The notes under the pieces were generated by a model. The model saw only the letters and a program-made list of their open reading frames with translations, ran no database searches and was not told the DNA's origin. This document shows positions 24,901-39,900 of a stretch of DNA of 64,000 nt, in pieces (the stretch's first letter is position 1; each line of letters starts with the position of its first letter). Origin of the DNA: Bolinopsis microptera. Its lineage: Eukaryota; Ctenophora; Tentaculata; Lobata; Bolinopsidae. A program made the translations under genes and the position numbers. Location of the stretch: assembly GCF_026151205.1 (NCBI RefSeq), contig NC_087076.1:939692-1003691 (forward strand), given 5' to 3'.

Positions 24901-27900
24901 AATGCTAATTGATGTGACTGACCTGTCAACAATGTAGACTTAGTGTTGTTGTCCAGAGCTCACCTGTACTTATCAGCCTAGTAATTGCTCAACAAACTGA
25001 CCGAACTTTCGAGGAGCTTGTGCCCGCGGGGTTGTCATGTCTTTATGTGTTTTATTTCTTGTAACTCTACTTTATTTGTTTTATTCTGCTTTTATAGGGT
25101 AGTTTCCTTTAAATATTATACATACTAGCAGGAACCCGTATAACCCTAAAATGGTGTCAAGAGTCAAAAGACTAAATAATTATTGCCTATTTAATTCACG
25201 TTTTTGACACCACTTGGGGGTCCAAATTTTGGGCTCTAAAACTCCTATTCCTTGTCCAATTTTTTATTTTTTCATGCTGATTTGGAGGCCATTAAAGCAT
25301 TTGACCCAGTCAAAAAGGTTTCAGTTGTATATCTTTTACGGTTTTTGCGGAAAGTCGCGTTAAAGTTGATGCCGTGGTGTTAGTAAAATGGTACGGATCC
25401 ATATATCGTCTCGCTTTATATATAGTAAGATTAGTGGCAAGAGAAACGCCATTTTCGGACGTGAGGAGAGTGAGGACTCTTCAGTCTTCAACTACATTAA
25501 ATTAATTCCTTCTGTAACGTCCTTAATAAATGTAATAGATTTGTAGTGTTGTAATTAGTTTACATTCTTAATAAATGTAATATATTTGTAGTGTTGTAAT
25601 TGGTTTACATTATTAATAAATGTAATATATTTGTAGTTTTGTAATTAGTTCACATTTTTAGTAAATGTAATATATTAGTAGTGTTGTAATTGGTTTACAT
25701 TCTTAATAAATGTAATATATTTGTAGTGTTGTAATTAGTTTACATTCTTAATAAATGTAATATATTTGTAGTGTTGTAATTAGTTTACATTCTTAATAAA
25801 TGTAATATATTTGTAGTGTTGTAATTAGTTCACATTCTTAATAAATGTAATAGATTTGTAGTGTTGTAATTGGTTTTAAAAATAATCACTTTAATAAGTA
25901 CAATGGCTTATTTGGCGTTTTATGACATCTGATAATTATATATATATATACAGGGTGGGCCAAAAGTCAGTACCCATACGTTGGCCTTAATAGCTCCGCC
26001 GTGTTTTATATTTGAGAGCTGTTGCTTTGCAGATGGCATACTGTACTTACTGGTTCGAGGATTCCGTCGTCAAAATTTGAAAATTCGAATATTTTAGACC
26101 ACGCCTATACACCTATATTGTTTTCTCTGAACATTCTGAACGCCTAATTTTTTCAGAGACGGTAGATTATCAAATGTTGCATATGATCTGAAAACATGAG
26201 GCAAAACGGATTAGAAATGACGAAGTTATCAAGCATTTTCTGTATCTCGTTAACAAAATTGACTGGGTGATTATGTGACACCGTGACACGACACCTTAAT
26301 TGGGCACCTTAAACAATTCCCATAATGTTTAACGGGGTAGTTATCGGGGTCACCTTATCACGTGATTAGGTAAACCAATCACCTGATCACATTTAATGAA
26401 CAAACTCGTTATGCTTCATATCTCGGTCATCTGAGAAGCTACAGTTCTAATTCTTTCAGGACAAACGTAATTCGAATGGCCAAACACAATTCAATAACAT
26501 TTAGCTTGATCCGACTATCCAAACTATCAAATAAATGTGAAAATGAACCTCCATTTGAAAAAAATGAACGCGAATATTTTTCGAGTTGACAAATTCCTCG
26601 AACCAGTGGTGGTACTAAGTCATACCAGAAGGAAGTATTAAAATTGGGACTCAGTGACTGAGCTATAAAGGCCAACGTATGGGTACTGACTTTTGGCCCA
26701 CCCTGTATAATTATATAAATGTTCAGTTACCAGTTACTAGTTACCAGTTACCAGTTACCAGTTACCAGTTACCAGTTACCAGTTACCAGTTACCTGTAAC
26801 CAGTTACCAGTTACCAGTTACCAGTTACCAGTTACCAGTTACCAGTTACCAGTTACCAGTTACCAGTTACCAGTTACCAGTTACCAGTTACCAGTTACCA
26901 GTTACCAGTTACCAGTTACCAGGACGAACTCTTCAATTTAATCGGGTGCTATCTGCGCTCATCTGCACTACAACTGTCCTATCGGCTCAAATATGCTAGG
27001 ATTGGAAAAATAAACGCCTGTCAATAATCTGGTGACAGATTGGTGGCCTGTTTGGAATGCTGTGCACTATCATTGAATGCTTTCTTAAAAAGATAAGTTT
27101 CGCCAAATAAGAAATGTCTGAGTTAAGAAAAAAACAAATTCCTCGAAACATTTTCTCAGCCCATAACTACACTATACTAGACTATAGTCGCCTTAAAATA
27201 CTCTATTCCTTTATTTCGGAGAAAAAGAGCATTAAAATACTTATTTACTGGCGACATGACTCTTGATTATTAATTAGGATCAATTGGAGTGGTATTGTAT
27301 TAATTACTACATATACATTGAACCGTTATCATTGAAAGATCATTGTGTCAGTGCCTCAGATAAAATACCAGAGTCAATAGCCATTAGTCTAAAAGACCTG
27401 CCTTCAGTTTTAACTCCTTCAAGACTAGAGTCACGAAGTCTTGGATATAATAATGGTTGAAATACAGCAATATGATTATAATAATATGAAACATCCGCTA
27501 TAACAGAATTCAAAAGAAATCCTCATAATCAAATGATATGTCATTAATTCAGAAACTCCTCATCATATGTTTGACGCATACTTTTCCTTTGTCGATTGAA
27601 GTGTGGACGGGCGGACTTGCCTGTTGTAATTTTCATTTCCCAAAGGGGAGGTTTCTTGTTTTTTCAATCTTCAAATTAATATCTTCGATACTAATAAGTT
27701 TGCATTTCACTGAAACCAGATCTTTGTTTTTTAAATAAAAAACCCTTTCGTTGTGAAGAACTGTTGTGCAGTACGAAATTCTACTTCTTTAATGCCTTAG
27801 TTTGCCAGTAATGATTTGAAAAGACTGAGAGTGAGAGTCGTCTAAGTTTACAAGGATCCGGATTCCGGTGGGGTTCATGGGTAAACTACCTTTGTACGAA

Positions 27901-30900
27901 ATTGGGTCTTTGGCAGGATCATTCCTTGAAGACTTCACATAATATCTTAAACTTCGCATCTTTGGAGATGCAGAGCAGGTGGGGTGAGTGGAGAGAGCTC
28001 GTAATGAAGACGGATTTGAGCTGGCATACACTTTTTAAGTATGGTGACTCACTTATTGGGTTCATGCTAAGTGCTGTGTACGGCACCCTCTTAACCCCCT
28101 CTATGGTTTCCAAGTGGAGTGAAGATGAGGATGGGAAGTGCAAGTTATGTGAGGAGAGGATGGGCACCATTCAGCACATTTTGGCTGGGTGTAAGGTGGC
28201 TCTTAGTCAAGGAAGGTATATATGGCGGCACGACAAGGTTCTGAAGCAGATCTCAAAACAGGTTGTCTTCCATTGTGATCGCCGAGTGAACACTTATAAG
28301 AACAAGGCCGGCGATTTTGTTCCTGCTGGGAGGAGAAAAGCAGGTACAGACGACCGGAAGGAGAGTCGTGGTTTTGGGATCCTGAGTGGGTATCGGGATT
28401 GGATAGTGCTGTCAGACCTTGAGGGGCAGCTTAAGTTTCCCGGTGAGATTGTGGAAACACGGCTGAGGCCGGACCTTGTGATATTCTCAAGGTCGGCAAA
28501 GACAGTTATTTGGTGGGAGCTAACAGTACCATCTGAAGAGCGGATCGCTGAATCGCACGAGTACAAACTCGACCGATACAGCGGTCTGCAGGCTGAGATT
28601 CAGGCGAAAGGTTGGTGCTGTTATAATGCCGCAGTCGAAGTTGGAGCTAGGGGAGTGGTTGCGCAGAGTTTGGAGAGAGCTGCGAGGAGGATTGGTTTTA
28701 GGGGAAGAGAGCTGAAGAAGCTGGTACGGGACAGTGGGAAAGAGGCAGCCCACTGTTCCAGATGGATCTACTTGTTGTCGGGGAGGAGGGAGTGGGAGTT
28801 CAGGAAGGTTGGAGCTTGAGAGTTCACTATAACATCTAGAGGTACCATAAACGTTATCTCGTCGCCAATTGCGAGCTCTAACGGGTCTCCTCAAGTGACT
28901 CTCGGATCAGATGGTTGTTCAAGGGTGGACTGCTGGGGCGCCTGACAGGAAACCGTATTGCGATTAAAGCCCCGAAACGGTGTCAGGTTGGTAACTGATG
29001 ATTCTGATCCATGCTCCTGTCAGTTTGCTGTTGTATCTCAACTCGCTAAACTGAGGCATCTCCGCATCTTGGGTGAATATGCGTACATCTTCATACTAAA
29101 CCCAGGTGTGGCATGTGTCAGTGAATACGGGCGAGCGGATGCAATAGCGAAGGTGGTGTGGCAAGGCCTAAAAGACACAGTCAGATAGTTGTCAGCTCGC
29201 TGACGGTAAGGGAGAAGGTATATCCGTATTTCGCTGCTACTGATGCAGTCCTTGATCTGGCAATCAAGGCTTCTCTGTTTTTCTTCTAACTATGTACCGT
29301 TGGGCTTGTAGAACCCGTAGGGGGGGGGGGGGGGGGGCATACTTTCAACACTATTATATAACAAATAATTTGAGGAAAATTTATTGTGGGAAGGTGAAAG
29401 TTGGGCCCGTAATGTTAATATAAACCACCAATGCTACATCTTAAGTTGTAGAACCACAAAAACTCGCCTCTTTACTGTGTACACATAGGTTATAATGGTT
29501 TTGTGCACCAAGAGGAGTGAGGGAATGAGGGTTGAAGAGAGAGAGAGCTAGAGAGTTGTTAGGGTGGTTAGGATCAGTAGGTGGAGTGTTTGGTTGGAGC
29601 CTTCTGTTTTTGCTGTATAGCATTTTAGTCACTCCGCAGTTTATTAACTGTGTCTCAACTCTTGAATCCCCATAAACAAAGCAGGTATTTATCAAACACC
29701 TGGCTGGTAAAACAACGCTGCAATTTAAAAAAAGTCAGGTTGATATCGTTATTGTAGTATGCAGAAACTATTCATTTTGACAGCACGTGTACATACAATA
29801 TGCACGTGCACATACAATTTGCACGTGCACATACAATATGCACGTGCACATACAATGTGCACGTGTACATTATCACATCACTTCCTGAGTATTTCCCAGT
29901 CGAACACGATGAGACGCCGTTTTATCTAACTCTTGTAAACTAAGTTGGTAAGTGCGCTGAATGTTGACGACACATTGTGTGTGCGATATTAGGTAACCGT
30001 AATAGCTAACAGTGTGCCCATTAGTTTACCTGCTCACAAGAACAATTCCGGGTATTATTATTATTGGGCAGTCTGTTACTGTATACATGATACGGTAACT
30101 GACCGGAAATAAAGCTTTGTGACGGCTCTGGACAACCAGACTAATGTTTTAATACCTTTACTTGGTCATCAGTTTTATAGTTTTCTTTCTTCATCCAGTT
30201 CATCTAGATTGTATGATTGGTTATCTAATATTTGGGGTACAAAATACTGCCAGCGGAGCCGGGGGGGGGGAGGGGGGGGGACGAATGCCAGATCTTTTGT
30301 TTGTTTTGTTAAGAATTATTTTAGGTGGGGGGCACATACTCGCACATAGGTAGGTTTCCATCAACAATTCAATGAATTGACTCCAATTCAGTTAATTGTT
30401 TCAGAATGTGATTGGAGAGTGTGAAGTTTGATCCTCATTGGAAACGTCTTGTTCCTACATAACTTGCTGTTATTGTAGTGTCTATATCACTGTACCACTT
30501 GCTGTTGTTCAATACTTCTTCTGTCATACAGGACGGAACACCCCGGTACACAACAACAAAGCTTTATACTTTAATAATAATTTTAATAATAACAATGTAG
30601 ACGTGTGTTACAACTTACAACACAGCTGTCACGAGACCATCAGGTGTTCTTTTTCTTAGCTAGGGGTGCGAATTTAACGAAGGTAATAATCAATTGTAAA
30701 TTTAGAGTTCTAATATCCAAATTTCCGTGTGTTTCAATTTTCACTGGTCCTCGATTTGACTCATTATTATACGTCTCATTAGAGAGCTGCGCAATTTGTG
30801 TCGTATAATAGCACGTACACAGTACAGGTGTATATATTGAGACAACTTCACGCGCATCATGAGAAGTCAACAATTAATGAAGGAATCCTACCTAACCAGA

Positions 30901-33900
30901 CATCATGATGATCTACTAGGGGGGGGGGGGGGGGCCTCTACTACCATACAGACTGTCACGTCTCCGGTTACAGTTTGGTGAAAAGTTGGAACATTGTCAC
31001 TCACAACTTTTAAAAGTATGCGTTGTGGGGAAACACAAGTGTAACTGGTCAACGATTAGTTAAAAAAAGAGAGTTTTTTTCGAACATTTCGATAAACATC
31101 ATTTTGATAAAGTCAAATTCCAGTTAATGAGAAAAACTTAACTTTACTGTAACTAAAAAATGTCATTAATTTTCAACTTTTTCCTCCATGAGGAGTGACC
31201 TCATGAAGTTAATACTTAGATAATTAAAATAACTATTAATATTCCTTGACATCATTGCTCACTTTTTACTGCTATAATTAACAATGATTTGCAGCTAATT
31301 CATTAGTCGCCGTTCATGGTGTAAAAATTAAATTACAATTGCTCAAAGCTTTGAGAAATGTACACTCATTCGATGGGATGTAAGATTTAACTAAATTCTA
31401 AATTGTTAATTTTAGTTTTCTTTTTTAACATCACATGACTAAGTCCAGGAATGTTGCAGGATGTCTAACTCCAGTAGCTATGACGGAGTGTGCTCCTCTC
31501 AGTTTGAACACTATCTCCTCCTCCTCGTTATAATGTTCGTCTGTGTGTTCGGCTTCATTGGCAACACCCTCGTTACCATAGCAACCATGTATCGTAAAGC
31601 CTTTAGTGGTGACAATATATCCATAGTGTTTGTGAGGAACTTGGCGATTGCTGATCTGTTGTACATATTGATACAGGTATGTTTAATTATTGTACAATAT
31701 AACACTGGTATAATTCAAACTAACTTAATTAGCTATTAACGGGCGGGAAAGCTAATTAAAATAACCTACACTAGCATACAACTGTTGCTAACAACAGTGT
31801 GTGGACATATATTCGTCACTTGTGTGCGCGAGTCTGCGTGCACGTGTATACATCTGACTAACTCCCGCCTCCTGCAGGTAGTCCCAGACATTGCAGTGCG
31901 TTTAAACTCCCACCAGTGGATACTAGGGCCCACGTGCTGCTTCATATCCGCGCACGCGGTCTACATCCCCGGGGCCGCTAACATGGCCTTTATCTTCTCC
32001 ATCTCCCTCTACCGGCTCCTCTCCTGCAAGTTCCCCTTCCAGTTCAGGGAGACTATAACTATTCAGCAAGCTAACGTGTTCAGTATAGTGGTGTGGGCGT
32101 GGTCAGTGGTACCTAGTGTGCTGTACCTGTGTCATAACACTCAGGCTGTATTCCAGCCCCTCACTTCAGACTGTGAGGTTGTGTTTCAGAGAAAGGGACT
32201 GGTTAACCTCGTTATAGCCGGCCCTTATGTTGTAGTACCCTTCCTGGGACTCATCACTTGTAATATCTGGCTCTATTGTATCGCCAGGAAGTCCGCTGCT
32301 CGACTTGGTAAGTCTGCTCGACAAGCTCTTGTTACAATTGGAGCTGTCTCTGTTCTCTTCACTGTCTCCTGGCTGCCCTATATTGCCAGGAAGATTGTCA
32401 TGATTGTAACTAAGAAGGATCTGAACTGGCCCATGAGACCTGATATCATGTTTTACGAGCTGAGTATCTTTGGGAACCCCATTATCTACACTGTTGTTAA
32501 CGAGAGGTTCAAGGTTTTCTTAAAGAATCAACTGTTTTCTCTCATTAAACCCGGTCAACCTACCATACAGTTTTACACAAACAACTCACAATCAGAGCAG
32601 CAATCCCCTGCTCGCAAATCAAACAGTAAAACAACACTGGGGAATCAGGTTGCTAAGGGAACGCTGGGCAATCAGGTTGCTAGTCCTTTCAAGTGTTTTA
32701 AAGATAACAGAGTTAGCAGCGACACTATAACTGTGCAGCCCCTTGATCAATCTTTCTTGAACAGTTTACGGCAGAACGAACAAATTCAGCATTCGGCAAA
32801 GGGAAAATCCTGAACTAAATGTTTTTCATTCCAATACTGAATTGTCCTTTCGATATTCGCACAAACTTTGATTTGTTGCTTTATACTTTTAAGCTTTTAT
32901 GGCATAGCAGAGGTCTTTCAAAGCATATTATATTATAGCCATTAATGATTTAAAATCAGAGATGTTTATACAATGAGCTTGAAGAAACAGAGACTATAAC
33001 TTACAAGGTCAGGAACAGTGACTGTCGACGTTCGTTTAGAGTGATGATTTGCATTCCTGAGCACTGACCGGTCCGTGTGACAGTTGGAGTATATCTTCCT
33101 AGTGTTGAAGATACAGAACGAGGGTTTCAGCTGTCTTGCGTCGGCGTATGATAGGGACCTGTGAAATATTGATATTTATGATTCGTATATTTTAGTTTTA
33201 CTTTTATTCTTTACTGTATCTATTGCATTTTTTTGTTACTTTTGATACCTTATTTTTGATTGTTTGGACAACTAAATGAATTTGATATGAATAAACAAGT
33301 CCTAACTACAATTCGTTCAAATGACTGGTATTTAAATGTACTAATGTAGGGGGGAGGCAATATTAAAAGCTACATGAGTTACTGGAGCTGCAACAACACC
33401 TGTAACATAAAGTCTCTTCAAGCGAGAAAGACAACGGTGAGTAAAACACGGCGTGTAATGTAACGCTCTGTAACGCTCTAGTACAAGCTGTGTGTAATGT
33501 AACGCTCTGTAACGCTCTAGTTTAATAATTAAGTTAAGTAAGTACAAGCTGTGTGTAATGTAACGCTATAGTTTAATAATTAAGTTAAGTAAGAACAAGC
33601 TGTGTGTAATGTAACGCTCTGTAACGCTCTAGTTTAATAATTAAGTTAAGTAAGTACAAGCTGTGGGTAATGTAACGCTATGTAACGCTCTAGTTTAATA
33701 ATTAAGTTAAGTAAGTACAAGCTGTGGGTAATGTAACGCTATGTAACGCTCTAGTTTAATAATTAAGTTAAATAAGTACAAGCTGTGTGTAATGTAACGC
33801 TCTAGTTTAATAATTAAGTTAAGTAAGAACAAGCTGTGTGTAATGTAACGCTCTGTAACGCTCTAGTTTAATAATTAAGTTAAGTAAGTACAAGCTGTGT

Positions 33901-36900
33901 GTAATGTAACGCTCTGTAACTCTGTAACGCTCTAGTTTAATAATTAAGTTAAGTAAGTACAAGCTGTGTGTAATGTAACGTTATAGTTTAATAATTAAGT
34001 TAAGTAAGAACAAGCTGTGTGTAATGTAACGCTCTGTAACGCTCTAGTTTAATAATTAAGTTAAATAAGTACAAGCTGTGTGTAATGTAACGCTCTAGTT
34101 TAATATTTAAGTTAAGTAAGAACAAGCTGTGTGTAATGTAACGCTCTGTAACGCTCTAGTTTAATAATTAAGTTAAGTAAGTACAAGCTGTGTGTAATGT
34201 AACGCTCTGTAACACTCTAGTTTAATAATTAAGTTAAGTAAGTACAAGCTGTGTGTAATGTAACGCTCTGTAACGCTCTAGTTTAATAATTAAGTCAAGT
34301 AAGTACAAGCTGTGTGTAATGTAACGCTCTGTAACGCTCTAGTTTAATAATTAAGTTAAGCAAGAACAAGCTGTGTGTAATGTAACGCTCTGTAACGCTC
34401 TAGTTTAATAATTAAGTTAAGTAAGTACAAGCTGTGTGTAATGTAACGCTCTGTAACGCTCTAGTTTAATAATTAAGTTAAGTAAGTACAAGTTGTGTGT
34501 AATGTAACGCTCTGTAACACTCTAGTTTAATAATTAAGTTAAGTAAGTACAAGCTGTGTGTAATGTAACGCTCTGTAACGCTCTAGTTTAATAATTAAGT
34601 TAAGTAAGTACAAGCTGTGTGTAATGTAACGCTCTGTAACGCTCTAGTTTAATAATTAAGTTAAGTAAGTACAAGCTGTGTGTAATGTAACGCTCTAGTT
34701 TAATAATTAAGTTAAGTAAGAACAAGCTGTGTGTAATGTAACGCTCTGTAACGCTCTAGTTTAATAATTAAGTTAAGTAAGTACAAGCTGTGTGTAATGT
34801 AACGCTCTGTAACGCTCTAGTTTAATAATTAAGTTAAGTAAGTACAAGCTGTGTGTAATGTAACGCTCTAGTTTAATAATTAAGTTAAGTAAGTACAAGC
34901 TGTGGGCGGTTATACAATACATTTTATATTATTATTATTCAATACTGTAGAATATTCAATATACAGGGTGGGCCAAAAGTCAGTGTGCAAACGTTGGCCT
35001 TAATAGCTCAGTCACTGAGTGCCCAATTGAAATACTTCCTTCTGGTATGACTTAGTACCACCACTGGTTCGAGGAAATTGTCAACTCGAAAAATATTCGC
35101 GTTCATTTTTTTCAAATGGAGGTTCATTTTCACATTTATTTGATAGTTTGGATAGTCGGATCAAGCTAAATGTTATTGAATTGTGTTTGGCCATTCGAAT
35201 TACGTTTGTCCTGAAAGAATTAGAACTGTAGCTTCTCAGATGACCGAGATATGAAGCATAACGAGTTTATTCATTACGTGTGATCAGGTGATTGGTTTAC
35301 CTAATCACGTGATAAGGTGACCCCGTTAACTACCCCGTTAAACATTATGGGAATTGTTAAGGGTGCCCAATTAAGGTGTCGTGTCACGGTGTCACATAAT
35401 CACCCATTCAATTTTGTTAACGAGATACGGACACGTTCATTTGAGTTTGAGGATATTGGTAAATATAAGTGACCCTATTAAAAGGCACAGTGTAGTTGAC
35501 TTTGTCACACTATGAAATTACTTAAACCCTTGATGGTTAGGATAATCGTCTCATCCTCTAGGCTAACTTTGTCACATAACGATATCTTAATCAGGTGATA
35601 AGATATCGCTTAAATACGGCCGGCACGGAAATGGTTACATTGTCACACTATAAACATGTGACGGAGTAAATATGGACCCCTTGCTGCCGTTTTTGACCAA
35701 ATTTTTGAGTGTCCAGTTGATTGGATGGGTACATATGACCATTACCTACATATTTGACGACTTTTTTCGTTAGATGGTGCATTCAGGTTTACTCTGTCAC
35801 ACATTAAAGAAAATATGTGATGAATGTTTAGGGCACCCTGATAAGCAATGTTGAGTAGTGTAAGTTTATTTGATGGCCTGGAAGTGCTGGGAATTGTTAT
35901 TATATCATATAGTCGTAAGGAATTAAAACACAGAAGGCACAACCAAGCTTACTTTGTCACATAATCTTGATGATATCTGAACATGTGTGAAATTGAACAA
36001 ATAATGATATACTAGCTTAAACCCCTTATATTATACGTACTATGGATCAAACAACACTGCTAGTACCATGCACCAGTCACATAAATCATTATCAGGTGGT
36101 AATATGATAACAGTGTCACAATTAAACTACCGCTACATGGTCAAAAATAGGGTAATTTCGTCACACAAAATTATTATAACTCTGTTAGCTCCTTGCTGGC
36201 AAAATAACTAGTTTATCGAAATTTTTTTGATGATAAAGTAATATAGTAATCTAATAGAGGTATAGTTATTCAAAATAAGGGCAAGACATGTTTACTTTGT
36301 CACATCAGTTATTATAAGAGTTAGGAAATCGTCATCAGATTAAAAGATATTTTTCGTAGTTTGGATCGATTAATACTTTAATATACCTGTAATAAATCCT
36401 ATGCCAAATATAACACACTATCTTGATACTGTTGGGGCAGGGAAAGTTAATTTTGTCACATTTTCAATGTCTTTGACAAATTAATCTAAATTTTTAAAAT
36501 TGAGCTCTTATGAGTATTGCTGAAAGCACAGTGTAAGGCCTACACGGACCGCCTCTGGACAATATTCTTCCAATCGTTTCTGAAAGAATGTTGAATTCTA
36601 ATAGAGTTATAGATCTTCAAAATAGGGGCAAGACATGTTTACTTTGTCACATCAGTTATTATAAGAGTTGGGTAATCGTCATCACATTGACATATATTTT
36701 TTTGTAGTTTGGATTGATTTATATAGGTAATAAAGCAGCCTATGCAAATTTTTACACACTATCTTGAAATTGTTGGGGCATGAAAAGTTAATTTTGTCAC
36801 ATTTTTAGTGACTTTGTTAAAATTGTTAAACTAAAATTGTTAAACTTAAGCTCTGATGTTCCGGACAATATTCTAATAGAGGTATAGAATATAGATCTTC

Positions 36901-39900
36901 AAAATAGGGGCAAGACATGTTTACTTTGTCACATCAGTTATTATAAGAGTTATTATAAGAGACTATTTCATTCTATAATCATTGTTTTTAATCTATTTAC
37001 GATTTCGTATAATTTTTTGTGACAATGTAAACATCAACTGATCTTAACTTGCATCAACTATATTGTCATCATATAAAATTTTCCCGCCTTTCAAACCAAA
37101 ATCAGATATAAATAATTCGCTCAAAATTTTAAATTTCATATATTGTGACAGAATTAACCTCATTTCCCAATAACCGAGTGCCTGTATTAGCTAATTATTC
37201 AAAACAACATATTTTAGGGCTATGATCGGTAGAGCAACCATCAAATAATGAGTTGAAAGGGTTTTTAGGACACCTCACAGTAGAATAGAGGTATGGTATC
37301 ATGAGTGTGACAAAGTTACCCACATATTGCCTTGTAACCGTTCGATCCGTGCCCATTAACCAATGTTGTATCATAATTGTTAGATTGACCTAATTTACTA
37401 TATTTCAGACCAAGGAATGATAATTAGACAACTGCAGTTAACTAAGTCACACAAAATGTGACATTTGAAACATTATGGTGCCTAACAACAATAGATTTTC
37501 TTTCTGAGCGGTGCATATGGGAGTATGGGTTACGTGGCTAATGTTCAGAACTTCTGAACGTGCTAGGTTAATAGATGTCAAAATTAAGCCACTATCGTCA
37601 AAAACGCTATTATTTTTGTTTACCAATATCCTCAAACTCAAATGAACGTGTCCATACACAAAATGCTTGATAACTTCGTCATTTCTAATCCGTTTTGCCT
37701 CATGTTTTCAGATCATATGCAACATTTGATAATCTACCGTCTCTGAAAAAATTAGGCGTTCATCATGTTCAGAGAAAACAATATAGGTGTTTTAATATTG
37801 AATGGGCGTGGTCTAAAATATTCGAATTTTCAAATTTTGACGACGGAATCCTCGAACCAGTAAGTACAGTATGCCATCTGCAAAGCAACAGCTCTCAAAT
37901 ATAAAACACGGCGGAGGTATAAGACCCAACGTTTGCACACTGACTTTTGGCCCATCCTGTAGAATTGCCAAATCAACTGAGGACCATCTCCACCAGTAAA
38001 CATATTATAATATAATATACTGTCCCTCATATAAACTTTCTGCAGACTACAGGTGGGCTTTAAGGGACGAGGGAGGGGTGGGTAATTGTTCGGAGCGTTA
38101 GTAGCGTGTTGAGATTACCGGGCTGCTCCACACAGCAAGCTATAATTAGATTACACGTGTTTTATAACGGGAGGTATGTGGGTTTTGTGTAGCCTGGTAC
38201 GTGACTTTTGTGACTTTAGTCGTGTGTCTGTACAAAGCTTAGAGCCTTTGTCACATTGTGTACTACATTGGAATGCCGAAAACTCGCAATTTGTCAGTTC
38301 AGAGCACTATTGTCTGTTTATGTTTTGTTATTACTGTTTATTTTACTTGTACTCGTCCATCTGGCTGACCCTTTTTGAAATTCCTCACACGTCATTTTAC
38401 AAACTGAGCATTTGTGCAGTTCCGTTCACATCGTACAAACTGAGCATTTGTGCAGTTCCGTTCACATCGTACAAACTGAGCATTATGCAGGTCCGTTCAC
38501 ATCGTACAAACTGAGCATTTGTGCAGTTCCGTTCACATCGTACAAACTGAGCATTTGTGCAGTTCCGTTCACATCGTACAAACTGAGCATTTGTGCAGTT
38601 CCGTTCACATCGTACAAACTGAGCATTTGTGCAGTTCCGTTCACATTGTACAAACTGAGCATTTGTGCAGTTCCGTTCACATCGTACAAACTGAGCATTT
38701 GTGCAGTTCCGTTCACATCGTACAAACTGAGCATTTGTGCAGTTCCGTTCACATCGTACAAACTGAGCATTTGTGCAGTTCCGTTCACATCGTACAAACT
38801 GAGCATTTGTGCAGTTCCGTTCACATCGTACAAACTGAGCATTTGTGCAGTTCCGTTCACATCGTACAAACTGAGCATTTGTGCAGTTCCGTTCACATCG
38901 TACAAACTGAGCATTTGTGCAGTTCACACGTCATCGTACAAACTGAGCATTTGTGCAGTTCAAGAGCATACAGGTCTGAATATCACATGCTACTAAAGAT
39001 CGTTACTGCTCTTTGCCTGTATTTGATATGAAATTCCAAGAGTTATGATTACTCCTTATTTAAGATGCGCACTGTCACCGTGTTAACTGCGTTAACCGTG
39101 TTAGGTTACCTTGTAAATCATGCTATTTCTCCTAATTTTAGTCATAAATATTTGGCATTTTAACGTACATTTTCTCCAGCACTACTTTATTATCGTAAAT
39201 ATTTGATATTTTAATATCTGTTTTCCTTTAAACCGGGCTAAGATGAGGAAGTAGCCTGTTGTTGTTGTTGTTGTGTCTATCATTCTTTCGTCATTGAGAG
39301 AATTGAATAATAATGAAATCGTATATTATTACAATTTAAATCTCACTAAAGTTTACACACTTTACCTCACAAAACTGTAATTTTGAGGTGTAATAATGGC
39401 TGCTTACGGTACACGTATAGCCTTGCTCTTTACAAAGGTGAAACGTTGTACACTATCACTATACACTATACACTATATACTATACACTATACACTGTACA
39501 CTATACGCTGTACACTATACACTGTACACTATCACTATACACTATACAGTATACACGGTACAATATACACAATATACACTGTACACTCTCATTATACACT
39601 ATACACTATATACTATACACTATACACTATACACTGTACACTATACGCTGTACACTATACACTGTACACTATCACTATACACTATACAGTATACACGGTA
39701 CAATATACACAATATACACTGTACACTATCATTAAACACTATACACTGTACACTGTACACTATATAATACACTATCACTATACACTATACACTATATACA
39801 CTGTACACTATACACTGTACACTATATACTGTACACTGTACACTATACACTATACATTATACACGGTACACTATACACATTACACAATATACACTGTACA

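Noticed and set aside
34964..37959. Transposase gene within the 3-kb TIR element
   Set aside because: Only short, unrelated ORFs under 75 codons exist inside; no DDE-type motif is visible.
38397..39031. Repeat-encoded ORFs around 38.4-39.0 kb
   Set aside because: Products of the 36-nt minisatellite in both strands.
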